A DNA stretch of 50,621 nucleotides from Deltaproteobacteria bacterium (GCA_016219185.1 JACRBZ010000075.1:1-50621), one strand, 5' to 3'; positions 16,769-26,664 are shown, counted from the first letter of the stretch. The notes: generated from the sequence alone by a model not told the origin. A program made the numbers and translations.

Positions 16769-17196
16769 CCCAGCAGTTGCCTTCCGATCCATCCCTCGAT
16801 CTTTTTATTCAAGCGGCCCAGGGGAAAAAAGCCCTGGATATTGTCGTCATGGACCTCAGGGGCATGACCGCGATCACCGATTATTTCATTATCTGCAGCG
16901 GGCGATCCAGTCGTCAGGTCATGGCCATTGCCGATCATATTCAAAAAATGATGCGGGATAACCGCATCCGGCCCCTGGGGGTCGAGGGCGCGGGTTCCGG
17001 GCACTGGATTCTTCTGGATTATGACCATGTGGTGATCCACGTGTTTTATGACCCGATTCGCAGATTCTATAATCTGGAAGGGCTCTGGGTGGATGTTCCC
17101 AGGATTCAGGTTGACAGTCCGCAAATCGAAATGAACGATATTTTTGAGGGAGATGATACCGATGACGCATCGGATGTGTCTGCTTATGATTCTTGA
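16765..17196 (+). CDS. rsfS: Ribosomal silencing factor RsfS
   Basis: The 143-residue protein (DUF143/Iojap family) has ALDIVVMDLRGMTAITDYFI, ICSGRSSRQVMAIADHI and WILLDYDHVVIHVFYDPIR, all family hallmarks. It binds uL14 and blocks subunit joining in starvation. The nadD-rsfS order is common. Its C-terminal tail is acidic (FEGDDTDDASDVSAYDS) and overlaps the start of gpmI by about 35 bases. Confidence 0.94.
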   Translation: MTQQLPSDPSLDLFIQAAQGKKALDIVVMDLRGMTAITDYFIICSGRSSRQVMAIADHIQKMMRDNRIRPLGVEGAGSGHWILLDYDHVVIHVFYDPIRRFYNLEGLWVDVPRIQVDSPQIEMNDIFEGDDTDDASDVSAYDS

Positions 17197-18733
17197 TGGC
17201 TGGGGAATTCGAGCCAATAGTTCTTCCGGCAATGTTTCCAATGCGGTTGAACTGGCCGATACGCCCCATCTGAGACGCTTGAAAAGCAACTATCCCCATA
17301 CCCAACTGAAGTGCTCGGGAGAGGCCGTGGGGCTTCCGGACGGCGTGATGGGCAATTCCGAAGTCGGCCACATGAATATCGGGGCCGGCAGGGTCGTCTA
17401 TCAGGACCTGGTTCGGATTAACAAGGCGGTTCGTGAAGGCGATTTTTTTGAAAATCCGACACTGAAAACCATCATGTCAAAGGCACCCGGAGATCTTTTG
17501 GCCGCCAATTCCGCGCTGCATCTCATCGGTCTGGTTTCGGACGGCGGGGTTCACAGCGATATTCATCATCTGCTGGCCCTTCTGGACATGGCCAGAAAAA
17601 ACGGCTTGAAACAGGTATTTGTTCACGCCATTCTGGACGGCCGGGACACGCCGCCGGACAGCGGCGTTGATTATATCGGAAGGCTAAAGGCGCATATCTG
17701 TCGGCATAATTACGGGGATATTGCATCGATCTGCGGCCGTTTTTACGCCATGGACCGGGACAAGCGATGGGACAGGACGGAAATGGCCTATCGGCTGTAT
17801 ACCGAAGGCGACGGCCTTCATGAAAAAGACCCGGTGGAAGCCGTTCAAAAGGCCTATAAGCGCGGGGAAATGGATGAATTCGTCAAACCCGTCGTGTTGA
17901 CCGATAAAGGCGATCATCCGCTGGGAATCCTTCGGGACGGGGATGGGGTGATCTGCTTTAATTTTCGATCCGACCGGGTCCGCCAGATCACCCATGCCTT
18001 AAATGATGCGCAGTTCCCCTATTTCGAGCGCCGGGTTCTGCCGAGGCTCCGCGGTTATGTCTGTATGACGCAGTACGATGAGACGTTGTCACTGCCCATT
18101 GCCTTTGCACCGGTAAACCTGAAGGATATTCTGGGAGAAGTCGTCAGCCGAAACAATCTTCGCCAGCTCCGGATTGCGGAAACGGAAAAATACGCGCATG
18201 TCACTTATTTTTTCAATGGCGGCGAGGAAAAACCGTTCCCCCTGGAGGACCGGTGCATGGTTCCGTCTCCAAGGGATGTTCCCACCTATGATCTGAAACC
18301 GGAAATGAGCGCCGGAGCCGTAACCGAACAGCTATTGGCCCGATTGGATGAAACCGCATATGATCTGGTGGTGCTTAATTTTGCCAACATGGACATGGTC
18401 GGGCATACCGGATTTTTGAATGCGGCCATCCGCGCCTGCGAAACCGTGGATGAATGCGTGGGCAAAATCGTGGAAAAAGTTCAGGCCATGGGCGGTGCGG
18501 TGCTGATCACGGCCGACCATGGAAATGCGGAAACCATGGCGGATGAAAACGGTCACCCCCACACCGCGCACACCCTGAATCCGGTGCCGCTGATTCTGGT
18601 GGATGATACGCGAAAACAGGCAAATCTCGGATCGGGAGTGCTGGGCGATATTGCGCCCACGATTCTGGAAATCATGGGCATTGAAAAGCCGGAGTTGATG
18701 ACGGGTCAATCGCTGATTCGTGAAAAATCATGA
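17162..18733 (+). CDS. gpmI: 2,3-bisphosphoglycerate-independent phosphoglycerate mutase
   Basis: The 523-residue enzyme interconverts 3- and 2-phosphoglycerate. The N-terminal metal site LLMILDGWG and the catalytic Ser66 in PDGVMGNSEVGHMNIG are visible, as are the second metal motif NFANMDMVGHTG and ITADHGNAE. It belongs to the alkaline phosphatase superfamily and uses two Mn ions. The ATG at 17162 is preferred because GGAG lies 9 bases upstream; 17153 is an alternative. It overlaps rsfS. Confidence 0.97.
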   Translation: MTHRMCLLMILDGWGIRANSSSGNVSNAVELADTPHLRRLKSNYPHTQLKCSGEAVGLPDGVMGNSEVGHMNIGAGRVVYQDLVRINKAVREGDFFENPTLKTIMSKAPGDLLAANSALHLIGLVSDGGVHSDIHHLLALLDMARKNGLKQVFVHAILDGRDTPPDSGVDYIGRLKAHICRHNYGDIASICGRFYAMDRDKRWDRTEMAYRLYTEGDGLHEKDPVEAVQKAYKRGEMDEFVKPVVLTDKGDHPLGILRDGDGVICFNFRSDRVRQITHALNDAQFPYFERRVLPRLRGYVCMTQYDETLSLPIAFAPVNLKDILGEVVSRNNLRQLRIAETEKYAHVTYFFNGGEEKPFPLEDRCMVPSPRDVPTYDLKPEMSAGAVTEQLLARLDETAYDLVVLNFANMDMVGHTGFLNAAIRACETVDECVGKIVEKVQAMGGAVLITADHGNAETMADENGHPHTAHTLNPVPLILVDDTRKQANLGSGVLGDIAPTILEIMGIEKPELMTGQSLIREKS

Positions 18734-18746
18734 TGATGAGTGGGAG

Positions 18747-18771
18747 ATCCCCCTTTTTTTCAAGGGGGAAG
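18747..18771 (+). terminator. Palindromic C-tract/G-tract hairpin after gpmI
   Basis: ATCCCCC, T7, CA, AGGGGG lies 14 bases past the gpmI stop and is followed by AAG rather than a U-run. It matches the head of the dispersed repeats at 2756-2790 and 37474-37499 without their tail. It may terminate gpmI. Confidence 0.45.
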
Positions 18772-18836
18772 ATTCAGGGCTTAAACCAATGTCATCGGGT
18801 AGGGATATTCCGGCAGGCTCTCATCTGATTCCGGAT

Positions 18837-19511
18837 CTAAATGCCGGCGACTTCCCGGTTGCAGTGCCTGCAGACGGTGGCTCTTTTTTTGATGATTTCC
18901 GCACAGAACGGACATTCCCTTGTAAAAAACCGCTCATGGATTTTTTGAACGGACGCGTCCAGCTTTTCCTGAATGAGCTGATTTCCCACCTTGAGACTCT
19001 TCAGCGGTTCAACGGCTTCCAGTTCTCCAATATCGCCGATCATCTCGGCTGCTTTTAACCGGACCCGGGAAGGTTCTGTGGGGTCCAGAATCATTTTCAG
19101 AACCGTGGGGGAATCCTTGGCAACGTAACAATCCGCCAGAATGGAAAATCCTTTTTTGGTGTTTTCTCTCAGCACTTCTTCCTGAGCCAGGACTTCACTG
19201 TCGATGATCTGCCCGGTTCCGCCCATGGGGCTGAAGACCGGCATCAGCTCGAACTGCTGGGTTCCCGGATAATTCATGCACCGATAGGACGCATGATGTG
19301 AATAGTTTGTTTTCAGGTTATCCCAGCCCTCGATATAGAGCTTGCATTCGTCGTTAAAGCATAGAAATAAATAGGGCGTTCCCCACCCCAGTCCGTCACC
19401 CACCGGGATCGGGGGTACTTCCCAGATGTTCATTTCCGCGCCGCAGTGCGGGCAGTGTGGTTTTTCCTGGGAAAGCACCTGCTCCAGGACCTGCTCTTTG
19501 GTCTCGTACAT
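18837..19511 (-). CDS. Zinc-ribbon protein of unknown function
   Basis: The 224-residue protein is not of a family I can name. It has an N-terminal CPHCG (near residues 20-24) followed by CFNDEC, enough for one zinc ribbon, then a middle part with VRLKAAEMIGDIGELEAVEPL that resembles a HEAT-type repeat, and a C-terminal double-CxxC zinc ribbon CPFCAEIIKKRATVCRHC. The ATG at 19511 is chosen because GGAGG stands about 9 bases upstream. It is convergent with gpmI. It may be an adaptor or nucleic-acid binding protein, but nothing shows this directly. Confidence 0.75.
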   Translation of the reverse strand: MYETKEQVLEQVLSQEKPHCPHCGAEMNIWEVPPIPVGDGLGWGTPYLFLCFNDECKLYIEGWDNLKTNYSHHASYRCMNYPGTQQFELMPVFSPMGGTGQIIDSEVLAQEEVLRENTKKGFSILADCYVAKDSPTVLKMILDPTEPSRVRLKAAEMIGDIGELEAVEPLKSLKVGNQLIQEKLDASVQKIHERFFTRECPFCAEIIKKRATVCRHCNREVAGI

Positions 19512-19751
19512 TGGAATCATCCTCCGTCGTTTATGCTCGCCTAAAGCCGGTGAACCGTGAATTTCTTCTGTAATCAAACGATGACATTATGTTACGAAGA
19601 TATGCGCCGATTCACGCAGCCATGGTATCAAATTGGGTTAGTTGTTCCGGTAACTCTCATGCGCAGTAAATTAAGCCCCTTTTCGGGATTGTCAATGAAT
19701 GGGGGAACGTCGGAACTTCATAAAAATCTTCATGGCGGCTCCGGCTCCGTA

Positions 19752-19780
19752 TTGATAAGTTCGTGATAACGTAGTATGCA
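19752..19780 (+). promoter_or_regulatory. Candidate promoter for the ACT-domain gene
   Basis: TTGATA (19752-19757) and TATGCA (19775-19780) are separated by 17 bases, about 85 bases before the ATG at 19866. Apart from this, the 354-base gap from 19512 to 19865 shows no other gene. Confidence 0.4.
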
Positions 19781-19865
19781 ATAATCCATGTAATCAGAAA
19801 GCATGCCATTCTCATTTTATACAAATTCCATCAACTCATGCAAGCTCAACAGGAGGAAAAACGTC

Positions 19866-20345
19866 ATGGTTCGAACTGAAATATCGTTATTCTTGCAAAA
19901 CGTACCCGGAGAACTGGGCAAATTATCCTATTTGCTGGCGAACGCCGGAATAAACATCGATGCCCTGACCATACAGGATGCATCCAGTTATGTGAAGGAG
20001 CTTTTTCAGGCAAGGGGAAAGTCCTTAAAGCGGATTGCCTCTGCCTCCAGCTACAATTCCATGCGAAAGGACTCCGCGGAACATGCATTGATACGCCTTC
20101 TGGTGAATAACACGGACAAGGCCGTTGATTTGCTGTCAAAGAACGAATACGTATTTGACGTGATGCCGGTGATCGCCGTCGAACTGGAGAACAAACCCGG
20201 AGAGATGGCCAGAATCACCACAAAATTCGGAGAAGAGGGAATCAACATCAACTACGTTTACGGTTCGGTGTCCTCGCCGGATGCCAAGTGCCTGTTCGTG
20301 TTTTGTCCGGAAGATATCGATAAGGCGGCGGCGATTTTCAAATAG
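19866..20345 (+). CDS. Tandem ACT-domain protein
   Basis: The 159-residue protein consists of two ACT domains: the first at about residues 1-75 (ISLFLQNVPGELGKLSYLLANAGINIDALT) and the second at 90-159 (VIAVELENKPGEMARITTKFGEEGININYVYG). ACT domains bind amino acids and regulate enzymes. Stand-alone tandem ACT proteins are common in Desulfobacterota and often lie near phenylacetate-CoA ligase or amino acid genes, but no such partner adjoins here. The ATG at 19866 follows AGGAGG, so the longer upstream frame is not used. Confidence 0.88.
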   Translation: MVRTEISLFLQNVPGELGKLSYLLANAGINIDALTIQDASSYVKELFQARGKSLKRIASASSYNSMRKDSAEHALIRLLVNNTDKAVDLLSKNEYVFDVMPVIAVELENKPGEMARITTKFGEEGININYVYGSVSSPDAKCLFVFCPEDIDKAAAIFK

Positions 20346-20558
20346 TCAAAGCCAGCGGAGAAATGATCCCCGATAGGCGAAAGAGGTTGTTTTTATTTTC
20401 ATCGCACGTTTTGCGGGAATCAACGGGGTTGCGCCAGACCGCAACCCCCAGCATCAGTCAGACCTGGTCTTCACATATCCCTGGTAAACCTGATGCACGT
20501 GTTACGGCCTTCCTCCGTTGCCCGATAGCGTATCACATCGGCATGCGTGATGCATCTT

Positions 20559-22307
20559 TCAAGCATTCCCCGGCTTCGAATCGGAAAGAGATGTCTCTGG
20601 CCCGTTTACGGGAATTCGGATGGTAAACGTTGTGCCTTTCCCCACTTCGCTCTGAACATCAATGGTGCCCTGATGTTTTTTGATGATGTTGTAAGCCACG
20701 TTCAGTCCCAGTCCCGTTCCCTTGCCGACTTCCTTGGAGGTAAAAAACGGATCATAGATTCTGGATAGATTTTCTTTCGGAATCCCCTGTCCGGTGTCGC
20801 TGATGACGATTTCAACAAAACCGGTTGCTTCGCGGGTGGCAATCCGGATTTCCCCCTGTTTTTCAATGGCCTGTGCCGCATTGACCAGAATATTCATGAA
20901 GACCTGGTTGAGCTGCTGGGGATAGCACCTGATCTGGGGAAGATCCGCCGAATACGCTTTAAGGATGGTCGCCTTATATTTCAATTCATTCCAGACGATG
21001 TTCAGGGTTGAGTCCAGGTTCAGGTTCAGGTCCGACATCTTCAGAATGTCTTCGCCCGGATGGGAAAAGTCCTTAAGGTCCAGGACGATTTTTTTGATGC
21101 GGTCCAGGCCCTCGCGGGATTCCTCAATAAGGCTGGGAATATCCTCAAGAATATAGCCGACATCCAGATCCGATGCTTTTTCCCGCAGTTGCGCGGCCAT
21201 GGTTTCGATCCCCGGCAAATCCAGGCCGCTGTCCTTCAGGCAGGAAAGCTGAACCATGAACTGATCGTACGCCGAGATGATCTGGCGCAGATCCTTCTGA
21301 TAATCGGTCAGTGATTTTAAATTGCTGCTGACAAACCCGACCGGATTGTTGATCTCGTGAGCCACGCCAGCCGCCAGTTGACCGATGGATGCCATTTTTT
21401 CAGCCTGAACCATCTGAGACTGGGTTCCTTTCAATTCTTTCAGCGTATCCGCAAGTTTGATGTTTTTTTCCCGAATCTGAACAACGGCACTTTGAAGCCG
21501 CCGGTTAAGGCTTCTGATTTCATCCGCTTTCCGCTGCTCATCGGTCACATCCCTGGAGACAATGGCGACCTGAACCACCTTGCCGGTTTCAAGCATGATC
21601 GGCAGCAGATGCAGTTCAACATGGCGTTTTCCCTGAACGCCGTCATCCGTGGTCTCCCGGATAAGAATGGGCAGACCTGAATTGAAAACTTCCCGTGCAT
21701 GGGCCATGATGGCCTGAATACGGACGTTTTCCATGCCCCAGTATTTTTCCTGAAAACAGGGGGTGCCGATAGTCTCCCTCAAGTCAACCCCTTTTCTTTT
21801 GACAAAACTGAAGTTCATCGAAACAATTCGAAAATCCGCATCAATGGCTACGATTTTCTCGGGAAGAGAATCCAGGACGATTCGAAGCTTGTTGCGACTT
21901 TCGATCAAAACCTGTTGAAGATCCTTATGTGCTTCCTCCAGGTTTATGATTCGCTCGCCGGCCTTGATTCGGGCCACCAGCTCGTCGGGGTCAAACGGTT
22001 TTTTAATGCAATCGTCCGCCCCGCATTTCAGGGTTTCCAGCAGATCTTCTTTCTGCGCCTTTCCGGTGATGACAATGATGTAAGTGTAATGATCCCTGGA
22101 AGCCGCGCGAATATTCCTGCACAGCTCCATCCCGTTCATTCGCGGCATCATCCAGTCCGTTATGACCATCTGGATGGATTTTGTCTGATAAATATGCCAG
22201 GCTTCCTGTCCGTCCCGGGCTGTCGTGACCGTATGGCCCGGAATGTCCAGGGATTCGACCAGCAGGTCCAGTATCAAGGTATCATCTTCTGCGATCAGGA
22301 TATCCAT
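20559..22307 (-). CDS. Hybrid sensor histidine kinase (REC-PAS-HisKA-HATPase)
   Basis: The 582-residue protein has an N-terminal receiver domain (1-120; acidic pocket EDD at 7-9, phospho-acceptor Asp51 in ITDWMMPRMNG, conserved KKPF), a PAS domain (about 135-270), a coiled coil, then HisKA with MASIGQLAAGVAHEINNPVG and a HATPase domain with GKGTGLGLNVAYNIIKKHQG. No membrane segments are seen, so it is cytoplasmic and probably relays a signal from an upstream kinase. It is divergent from the PAS-GAF kinase at 22582, which may be its partner. Confidence 0.92.
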   Translation of the reverse strand: MDILIAEDDTLILDLLVESLDIPGHTVTTARDGQEAWHIYQTKSIQMVITDWMMPRMNGMELCRNIRAASRDHYTYIIVITGKAQKEDLLETLKCGADDCIKKPFDPDELVARIKAGERIINLEEAHKDLQQVLIESRNKLRIVLDSLPEKIVAIDADFRIVSMNFSFVKRKGVDLRETIGTPCFQEKYWGMENVRIQAIMAHAREVFNSGLPILIRETTDDGVQGKRHVELHLLPIMLETGKVVQVAIVSRDVTDEQRKADEIRSLNRRLQSAVVQIREKNIKLADTLKELKGTQSQMVQAEKMASIGQLAAGVAHEINNPVGFVSSNLKSLTDYQKDLRQIISAYDQFMVQLSCLKDSGLDLPGIETMAAQLREKASDLDVGYILEDIPSLIEESREGLDRIKKIVLDLKDFSHPGEDILKMSDLNLNLDSTLNIVWNELKYKATILKAYSADLPQIRCYPQQLNQVFMNILVNAAQAIEKQGEIRIATREATGFVEIVISDTGQGIPKENLSRIYDPFFTSKEVGKGTGLGLNVAYNIIKKHQGTIDVQSEVGKGTTFTIRIPVNGPETSLSDSKPGNA

Positions 22308-22581
22308 AAGCGTGCTCCGTATTCGGATGTTTTTTCAGCGCGGCTGCAATTATCTCTATACGATGCGGAAAACCCGGAATGCAAGATATTTGCTAAACAT
22401 GGCGTTTTCTTTAACCGAGTCATGCTGATTTCCATTTATTTATTGCATCTGGATATAGTGCTTTGATATAGCAAAAGATCAGTCAATGATATCAAGCGAT
22501 CCGTTGGTCGAATGCTTTTTTGTTCACATCCTTTGGAAACGTCTGCGTTGGCTTGAACCATCATACAAAGAGGGTCATTGT

Positions 22582-24738
22582 ATGCCCGATAAGCCCCGGA
22601 ACCGGAATTATCCCACCGATAAAATTTTTGATGCCTTTCTCAACCTTTCCAGGGACGGCATTTATCTTGTCGGAGAAGATGGCGGATTTCTGGAAGTCAA
22701 TCCCGCCTATTGCAATCTACTGGGGTATTCCCGTGAAGAGCTGTTAATTCTGTCCCTTCCGGATGTCGAAACCAATACCTCTTCTGAAGCGATTTTCCGC
22801 CGTATTTCGGCCATTCAGGTTTCCGGTGCGGCCCGGTTTGAAACCGCGCATTGCTGCAAAGACGGGTCCATGGTGGATGTTGAAGTCAGTGCTACCCATA
22901 TCCGGGTAAAGGATGGAGTCCTGTTCCTTTCGATCGTTAGGGATCTGACCCAGCGCCGGCTGGTGGAAGATGAAAAAATTCGCCTCCTTGCTCTTGAACA
23001 ATCCGTTCAAGGCAAACTGGAAGGGATGCAGTCCTGGCTGAAGCAGCAACTTGATTTCAACACCGGCATCACCGAAAATTTGGGGGAAGGGCTGTTTGTC
23101 TTGGGCAGGGCGGGACTTGTTATGTTTATGAATCCCGCGGCAGAAAGATTGCTTGGCTGCGGCCGTCAGGAAATGATTGGCCGGTCTGTCTGTGAAATGG
23201 TGGAATGCTTGGGGGCAAAGGATGGATTGTTTTTCAGCCAGCGACATAAGCTTTTATCGGTAATGAATTCCGGAGAGCTTCTGAGTGTCGAAGAAGATGC
23301 GTTCATGCGAAAGGACGGAACCCCTTTTCCCGTATCTTTTACCGCGTCTCCTCTTCGCATGGAAGGGAAGATATCCGGCGTTGTGGTGGTATTTACGGAT
23401 ATTACCGAACGTAAAAAAAAGGATGCCGCGCTACTGCATCTGAATCGACTTAAAGACAGCCTGATCAGCGCCACCCGCATCATATCCGGAAAGCTGACGC
23501 TGGAAGATAAGTTCAGGGAAACCCCGTCAACAGCCAGGCGCCTGTCTGAATCCACGTATGCGGTGCTGGCCTTTGTTGAAAATGAAATCGTCACAAGGTT
23601 TTTTCATGAAGGACTCAGCCCTGAAATGCTTCAAAGCCTTGGCAAGTGGCTGGACGCCAGGGGCAGGTCCCTGCTGAATCAGGAGAAGGCTGTCATACGG
23701 GTGTCCCAGGTTTCGGGTGATCCCCGATTCGCGTCGTTATGGGATTGCTTTCCGGAAATGAATACCTTGATCCGGGCTCCCGTGGTTTACGGCGATCAAA
23801 TTCTGGGGATCATCTGGCTGGTTAACAAAGCCAATGGGAAAACCTTTACTGAAAATGATCAGGAAATCATTGAAACCCTGGCGGCTCATGCCGCCGTATC
23901 CTTGAATAATGCTAAGCTGCGCGAACAAATTCGTGAATTTAATCAAGATCTTGAAGAAACCGTTCGGGAAAGAACCCGGGATTTGGAAGAAGCCATGGTC
24001 CTGGCTGAAATGGCCAGCGATGCCAAATCCCGCTTTCTATCCGGCATGAGCCATGAGCTGCGAACTCCGCTGAACGCCATTATCGGGTTTTCGGATGTCC
24101 TGGCCGAGGAATATGTCGGCCCGCTCAATGATAAGCAGCGGGAATATGTCGGGGATATTCTGGACAGCGCAAATCGCCTGTTGCTTTTGATCGACGACAT
24201 TCTGGACGTGTCCCGGATCGAATCCGGCAGGATGACCCTGGAGCCGGAAGTGGTCAAGTTTGGGGCACTCCTTGAGGACAGTCTGATCCAGGTCAAGGGA
24301 AATGCCGATAAACATGCCATTGCCATTCGCCTTGAAATGGCAGCGGGAACGCAGGATCTCAGCATCGTTGCGGACCCGAAAAAACTCAAGCAAGTCATGT
24401 TCAATCTGCTTTCAAATGCCATCAAATTTACGCCGGATGGCGGAATCGTCGTCATGAAAACCGGTTTTGAGGATTTGGGTTCCAAAACCATCCGGGTGCT
24501 TGTCGAAGATTCCGGCATTGGCATTGCCCCGGAACATCTTGAGAAAATCTTTGAGGATTTTCTTCAGGTTCAGGATGGAATTCAGGATAAAACCCGGGGA
24601 ACGGGCTTAGGCCTTTCCCTGGTCAAACGGCTTGTCGAGATGCACGGCGGAAGGGTGTGGGCGGAAAGCAGTGGAATCGGAAAAGGAAGTCGGTTTATGG
24701 TGGAGTTGCCGGTGAACAGGTTTGACCCGAAGATGTAA
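22582..24738 (+). CDS. Sensor histidine kinase (PAS-PAS-GAF-HisKA-HATPase)
   Basis: The 718-residue protein has two PAS domains (about 20-130 and 180-300), a GAF-like domain (about 310-470, including TLIRAPVVYGDQILGIIWLVN), a coiled-coil linker, HisKA with FLSGMSHELRTPLNAIIGFS, and HATPase with GTGLGLSLVKRLVEMHGG. No transmembrane segment is visible, so it is cytoplasmic. The ATG at 22582 has AGAGGG 7-8 bases upstream, so a longer frame from 22486 is unlikely. It is followed by a CheY-like regulator and a REC/HD-GYP protein on the same strand, probably its outputs. Confidence 0.92.
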   Translation: MPDKPRNRNYPTDKIFDAFLNLSRDGIYLVGEDGGFLEVNPAYCNLLGYSREELLILSLPDVETNTSSEAIFRRISAIQVSGAARFETAHCCKDGSMVDVEVSATHIRVKDGVLFLSIVRDLTQRRLVEDEKIRLLALEQSVQGKLEGMQSWLKQQLDFNTGITENLGEGLFVLGRAGLVMFMNPAAERLLGCGRQEMIGRSVCEMVECLGAKDGLFFSQRHKLLSVMNSGELLSVEEDAFMRKDGTPFPVSFTASPLRMEGKISGVVVVFTDITERKKKDAALLHLNRLKDSLISATRIISGKLTLEDKFRETPSTARRLSESTYAVLAFVENEIVTRFFHEGLSPEMLQSLGKWLDARGRSLLNQEKAVIRVSQVSGDPRFASLWDCFPEMNTLIRAPVVYGDQILGIIWLVNKANGKTFTENDQEIIETLAAHAAVSLNNAKLREQIREFNQDLEETVRERTRDLEEAMVLAEMASDAKSRFLSGMSHELRTPLNAIIGFSDVLAEEYVGPLNDKQREYVGDILDSANRLLLLIDDILDVSRIESGRMTLEPEVVKFGALLEDSLIQVKGNADKHAIAIRLEMAAGTQDLSIVADPKKLKQVMFNLLSNAIKFTPDGGIVVMKTGFEDLGSKTIRVLVEDSGIGIAPEHLEKIFEDFLQVQDGIQDKTRGTGLGLSLVKRLVEMHGGRVWAESSGIGKGSRFMVELPVNRFDPKM

Positions 24739-24830
24739 GATGGATTGAAGCCTCTGCAGATCATTGTCGCAGATACGGGCATCCGTATCAATCCGGATCA
24801 TTGATCCAGAATGTTTTAAGAAGGATATTT

Positions 24831-25217
24831 ATGGGAAAAACCATACTGGTTGTGGAAGATGATCCGCTCAACATGAAACTGATCCGGGATGTCCTGACCC
24901 ATCGCGGGGATACTGTCCTGAATGCCGGCAATGGCAGAAAAGGCGTTGATCTGGCGATTGAGAAAAATCCAGATCTCATTCTCATGGATATCCAGTTGCC
25001 GGTGATGGACGGCGTGGAAGCCACCCGGCTGATCAAGACAGATCCGTCAACCCGGCATATCCCCGTTGTTGCCCTGACCGGATACGCAATGGACGAAGAT
25101 GAAAAACGGATGCGCGAGGCAGGTTGCGACGGATATCTCTCAAAGCCTTTTAAACTCAAAAAACTGTTTCAGGTGATCGATGCCTTTTTGGCAACTGATC
25201 CAATAGATGTGGCCTGA
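24831..25217 (+). CDS. Single-domain response regulator (CheY/DivK-like)
   Basis: The 128-residue protein is a receiver domain only: acidic pocket at E9-D10-D11, phospho-acceptor Asp53 in LMDIQLPVMDG, the conserved Thr in VALTGYA and Lys in YLSKPF. The ATG at 24831 has AAGGAT upstream. It lacks an output domain and presumably carries phosphate from the preceding kinase to another protein. Confidence 0.93.
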   Translation: MGKTILVVEDDPLNMKLIRDVLTHRGDTVLNAGNGRKGVDLAIEKNPDLILMDIQLPVMDGVEATRLIKTDPSTRHIPVVALTGYAMDEDEKRMREAGCDGYLSKPFKLKKLFQVIDAFLATDPIDVA

Positions 25218-25244
25218 ACGCCCGGTGAATCATGGGGAAAGCAT

Positions 25245-26306
25245 ATGGTAAAAAAAACGGTCGTTTTGATTGCAGATGATGAAGATCGCAACCTGCGGCT
25301 GATGGAAGCCTTGCTGCTGCCGATGGACTATGATGTCCTGAAGGCGGTGAATGGCAAGGAAGCCATTGAAAAGGCAAGGAGCGCGTCACCGGATGTGATC
25401 CTGATGGATGTCATGATGCCGGTGATGGACGGACTCGAGGCGGTAAGGATACTGAAACAGGATGAAGAAACCCGGATGATACCGGTGGTTATGGTGACGG
25501 CGCTACGGGAAGTGGATGACCGGGTAAAGGCCCTGGAAGCCGGCGCGGATGATTTTTTAAGCAAGCCGGTTGATAAAACCGAACTCAGGATCCGGGTTCA
25601 AACCCTGGCCAAGGTGAAGGCTTACAACGATCATCTCCGGAATTACCAGAAGAAACTGGAGTCCGAGGTTGCCCGAAAAACCATTCAACTGCAGAACACC
25701 CTGGAGGCACTTCAAATTGCCTCTCTGGATTCCATACACCGGCTTTCCCGGGCCGCTGAGTACAAGGATGAAGATACCGGCGCGCATATTCTGAGAATGA
25801 GTCGTTATTCGGAAGCCGTGGCCCGGAAGATGGGGCTTGCAGTTAAAACCGTTGAGCGTATTTTGTATGCGGCGCCCATGCACGACGTGGGTAAAATCGG
25901 CATTCCGGATAAGATCCTGCTGAAACCCGGCAAGCTGGATCCGGATGAATGGGAAATCATGAAGCAGCATACCACCATTGGCGGCAGGATACTGGGCGGG
26001 TCCCGGACAGGATTTATCAAGCTTGCGGAAGTCATTGCCCTGACCCATCACGAACGCTGGGATGGTTCCGGCTATCCCCGGGGGCTCAGGGGCGTACAGA
26101 TTCCATTGGCTGGCCGTATCACGGCCATCGCCGATGTCTTTGACGCCCTGACCTCCCGAAGGCCTTACAAAGAGCCTTTCTCAGTGGAAAAATCATTTGA
26201 TATCATCCGGGAAAGTAAGGGCACGCATTTTGATCCGGATGTCGTGGATGCTTTTTTTTCCGTTCAGGACAAGATTCTGGCGATCAAGGAAGAACATCAA
26301 GAATAG
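25245..26306 (+). CDS. Response regulator with HD-GYP phosphodiesterase domain
   Basis: The 353-residue protein has a receiver domain (1-120; Asp55 in LMDVMMPVMDG), a coiled linker (125-165) and an HD-GYP domain (165-345) with HDVGKIGIPD, HHERWDGSGYPRGLRG and DVFDALTSRRPYK. All metal-binding and GYP residues are present, so it should hydrolyse cyclic di-GMP when phosphorylated. It follows the CheY-like gene by 27 bases, in one operon with the kinase at 22582. Confidence 0.94.
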   Translation: MVKKTVVLIADDEDRNLRLMEALLLPMDYDVLKAVNGKEAIEKARSASPDVILMDVMMPVMDGLEAVRILKQDEETRMIPVVMVTALREVDDRVKALEAGADDFLSKPVDKTELRIRVQTLAKVKAYNDHLRNYQKKLESEVARKTIQLQNTLEALQIASLDSIHRLSRAAEYKDEDTGAHILRMSRYSEAVARKMGLAVKTVERILYAAPMHDVGKIGIPDKILLKPGKLDPDEWEIMKQHTTIGGRILGGSRTGFIKLAEVIALTHHERWDGSGYPRGLRGVQIPLAGRITAIADVFDALTSRRPYKEPFSVEKSFDIIRESKGTHFDPDVVDAFFSVQDKILAIKEEHQE

Positions 26307-26312
26307 GAGTAA

Positions 26313-26566
26313 ATGGGGTTATTTTCCCGCGATACGGTCGGCGAACACCTGGTCAGGGCTGCCGATTCGAACGCAGCCAACCTGAGTGAAGGATATGACC
26401 AAAACTTTTCAAGGAAAACCGTCAGTACCGTTACTATGGCAGGGGTTCGTTTCAGGAAACCATAACATGGCTCACCAAGGCCCACGCAGACCGCAGATCA
26501 GAATCGGATTCGCTGCTTGTTTCGCGATTTCAGCTTTTTAGGAAACCGCAAATTGATGCAACTTGA
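26313..26566 (+). pseudogene. Decayed four-helix-bundle (23S rRNA intervening-sequence type) protein
   Basis: From ATG 26313 one frame reads DTVGEHLVRAADSNAANLSEGY and then goes out of frame. A second frame resumes at about 26412 with FKENRQYRYYGRGSFQETIT then WLTKAH and runs to a stop at 26564. Together these give the conserved core of the four-helix-bundle protein family found beside rRNA intervening sequences and elsewhere in genomes. At least one frameshift and loss of the C-terminus make it nonfunctional. It directly follows the HD-GYP gene. The rest of the gap to 26664 shows nothing. Confidence 0.75.
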
Positions 26567-26664
26567 AGTATATTGCCAGGCTGTCGATCATTTTGCCCAA
26601 TGTTGATATACACGATCCTGCATTGATGCGGTTTGAAAAACATTGGTGTTGAGGGTTAGAAATC

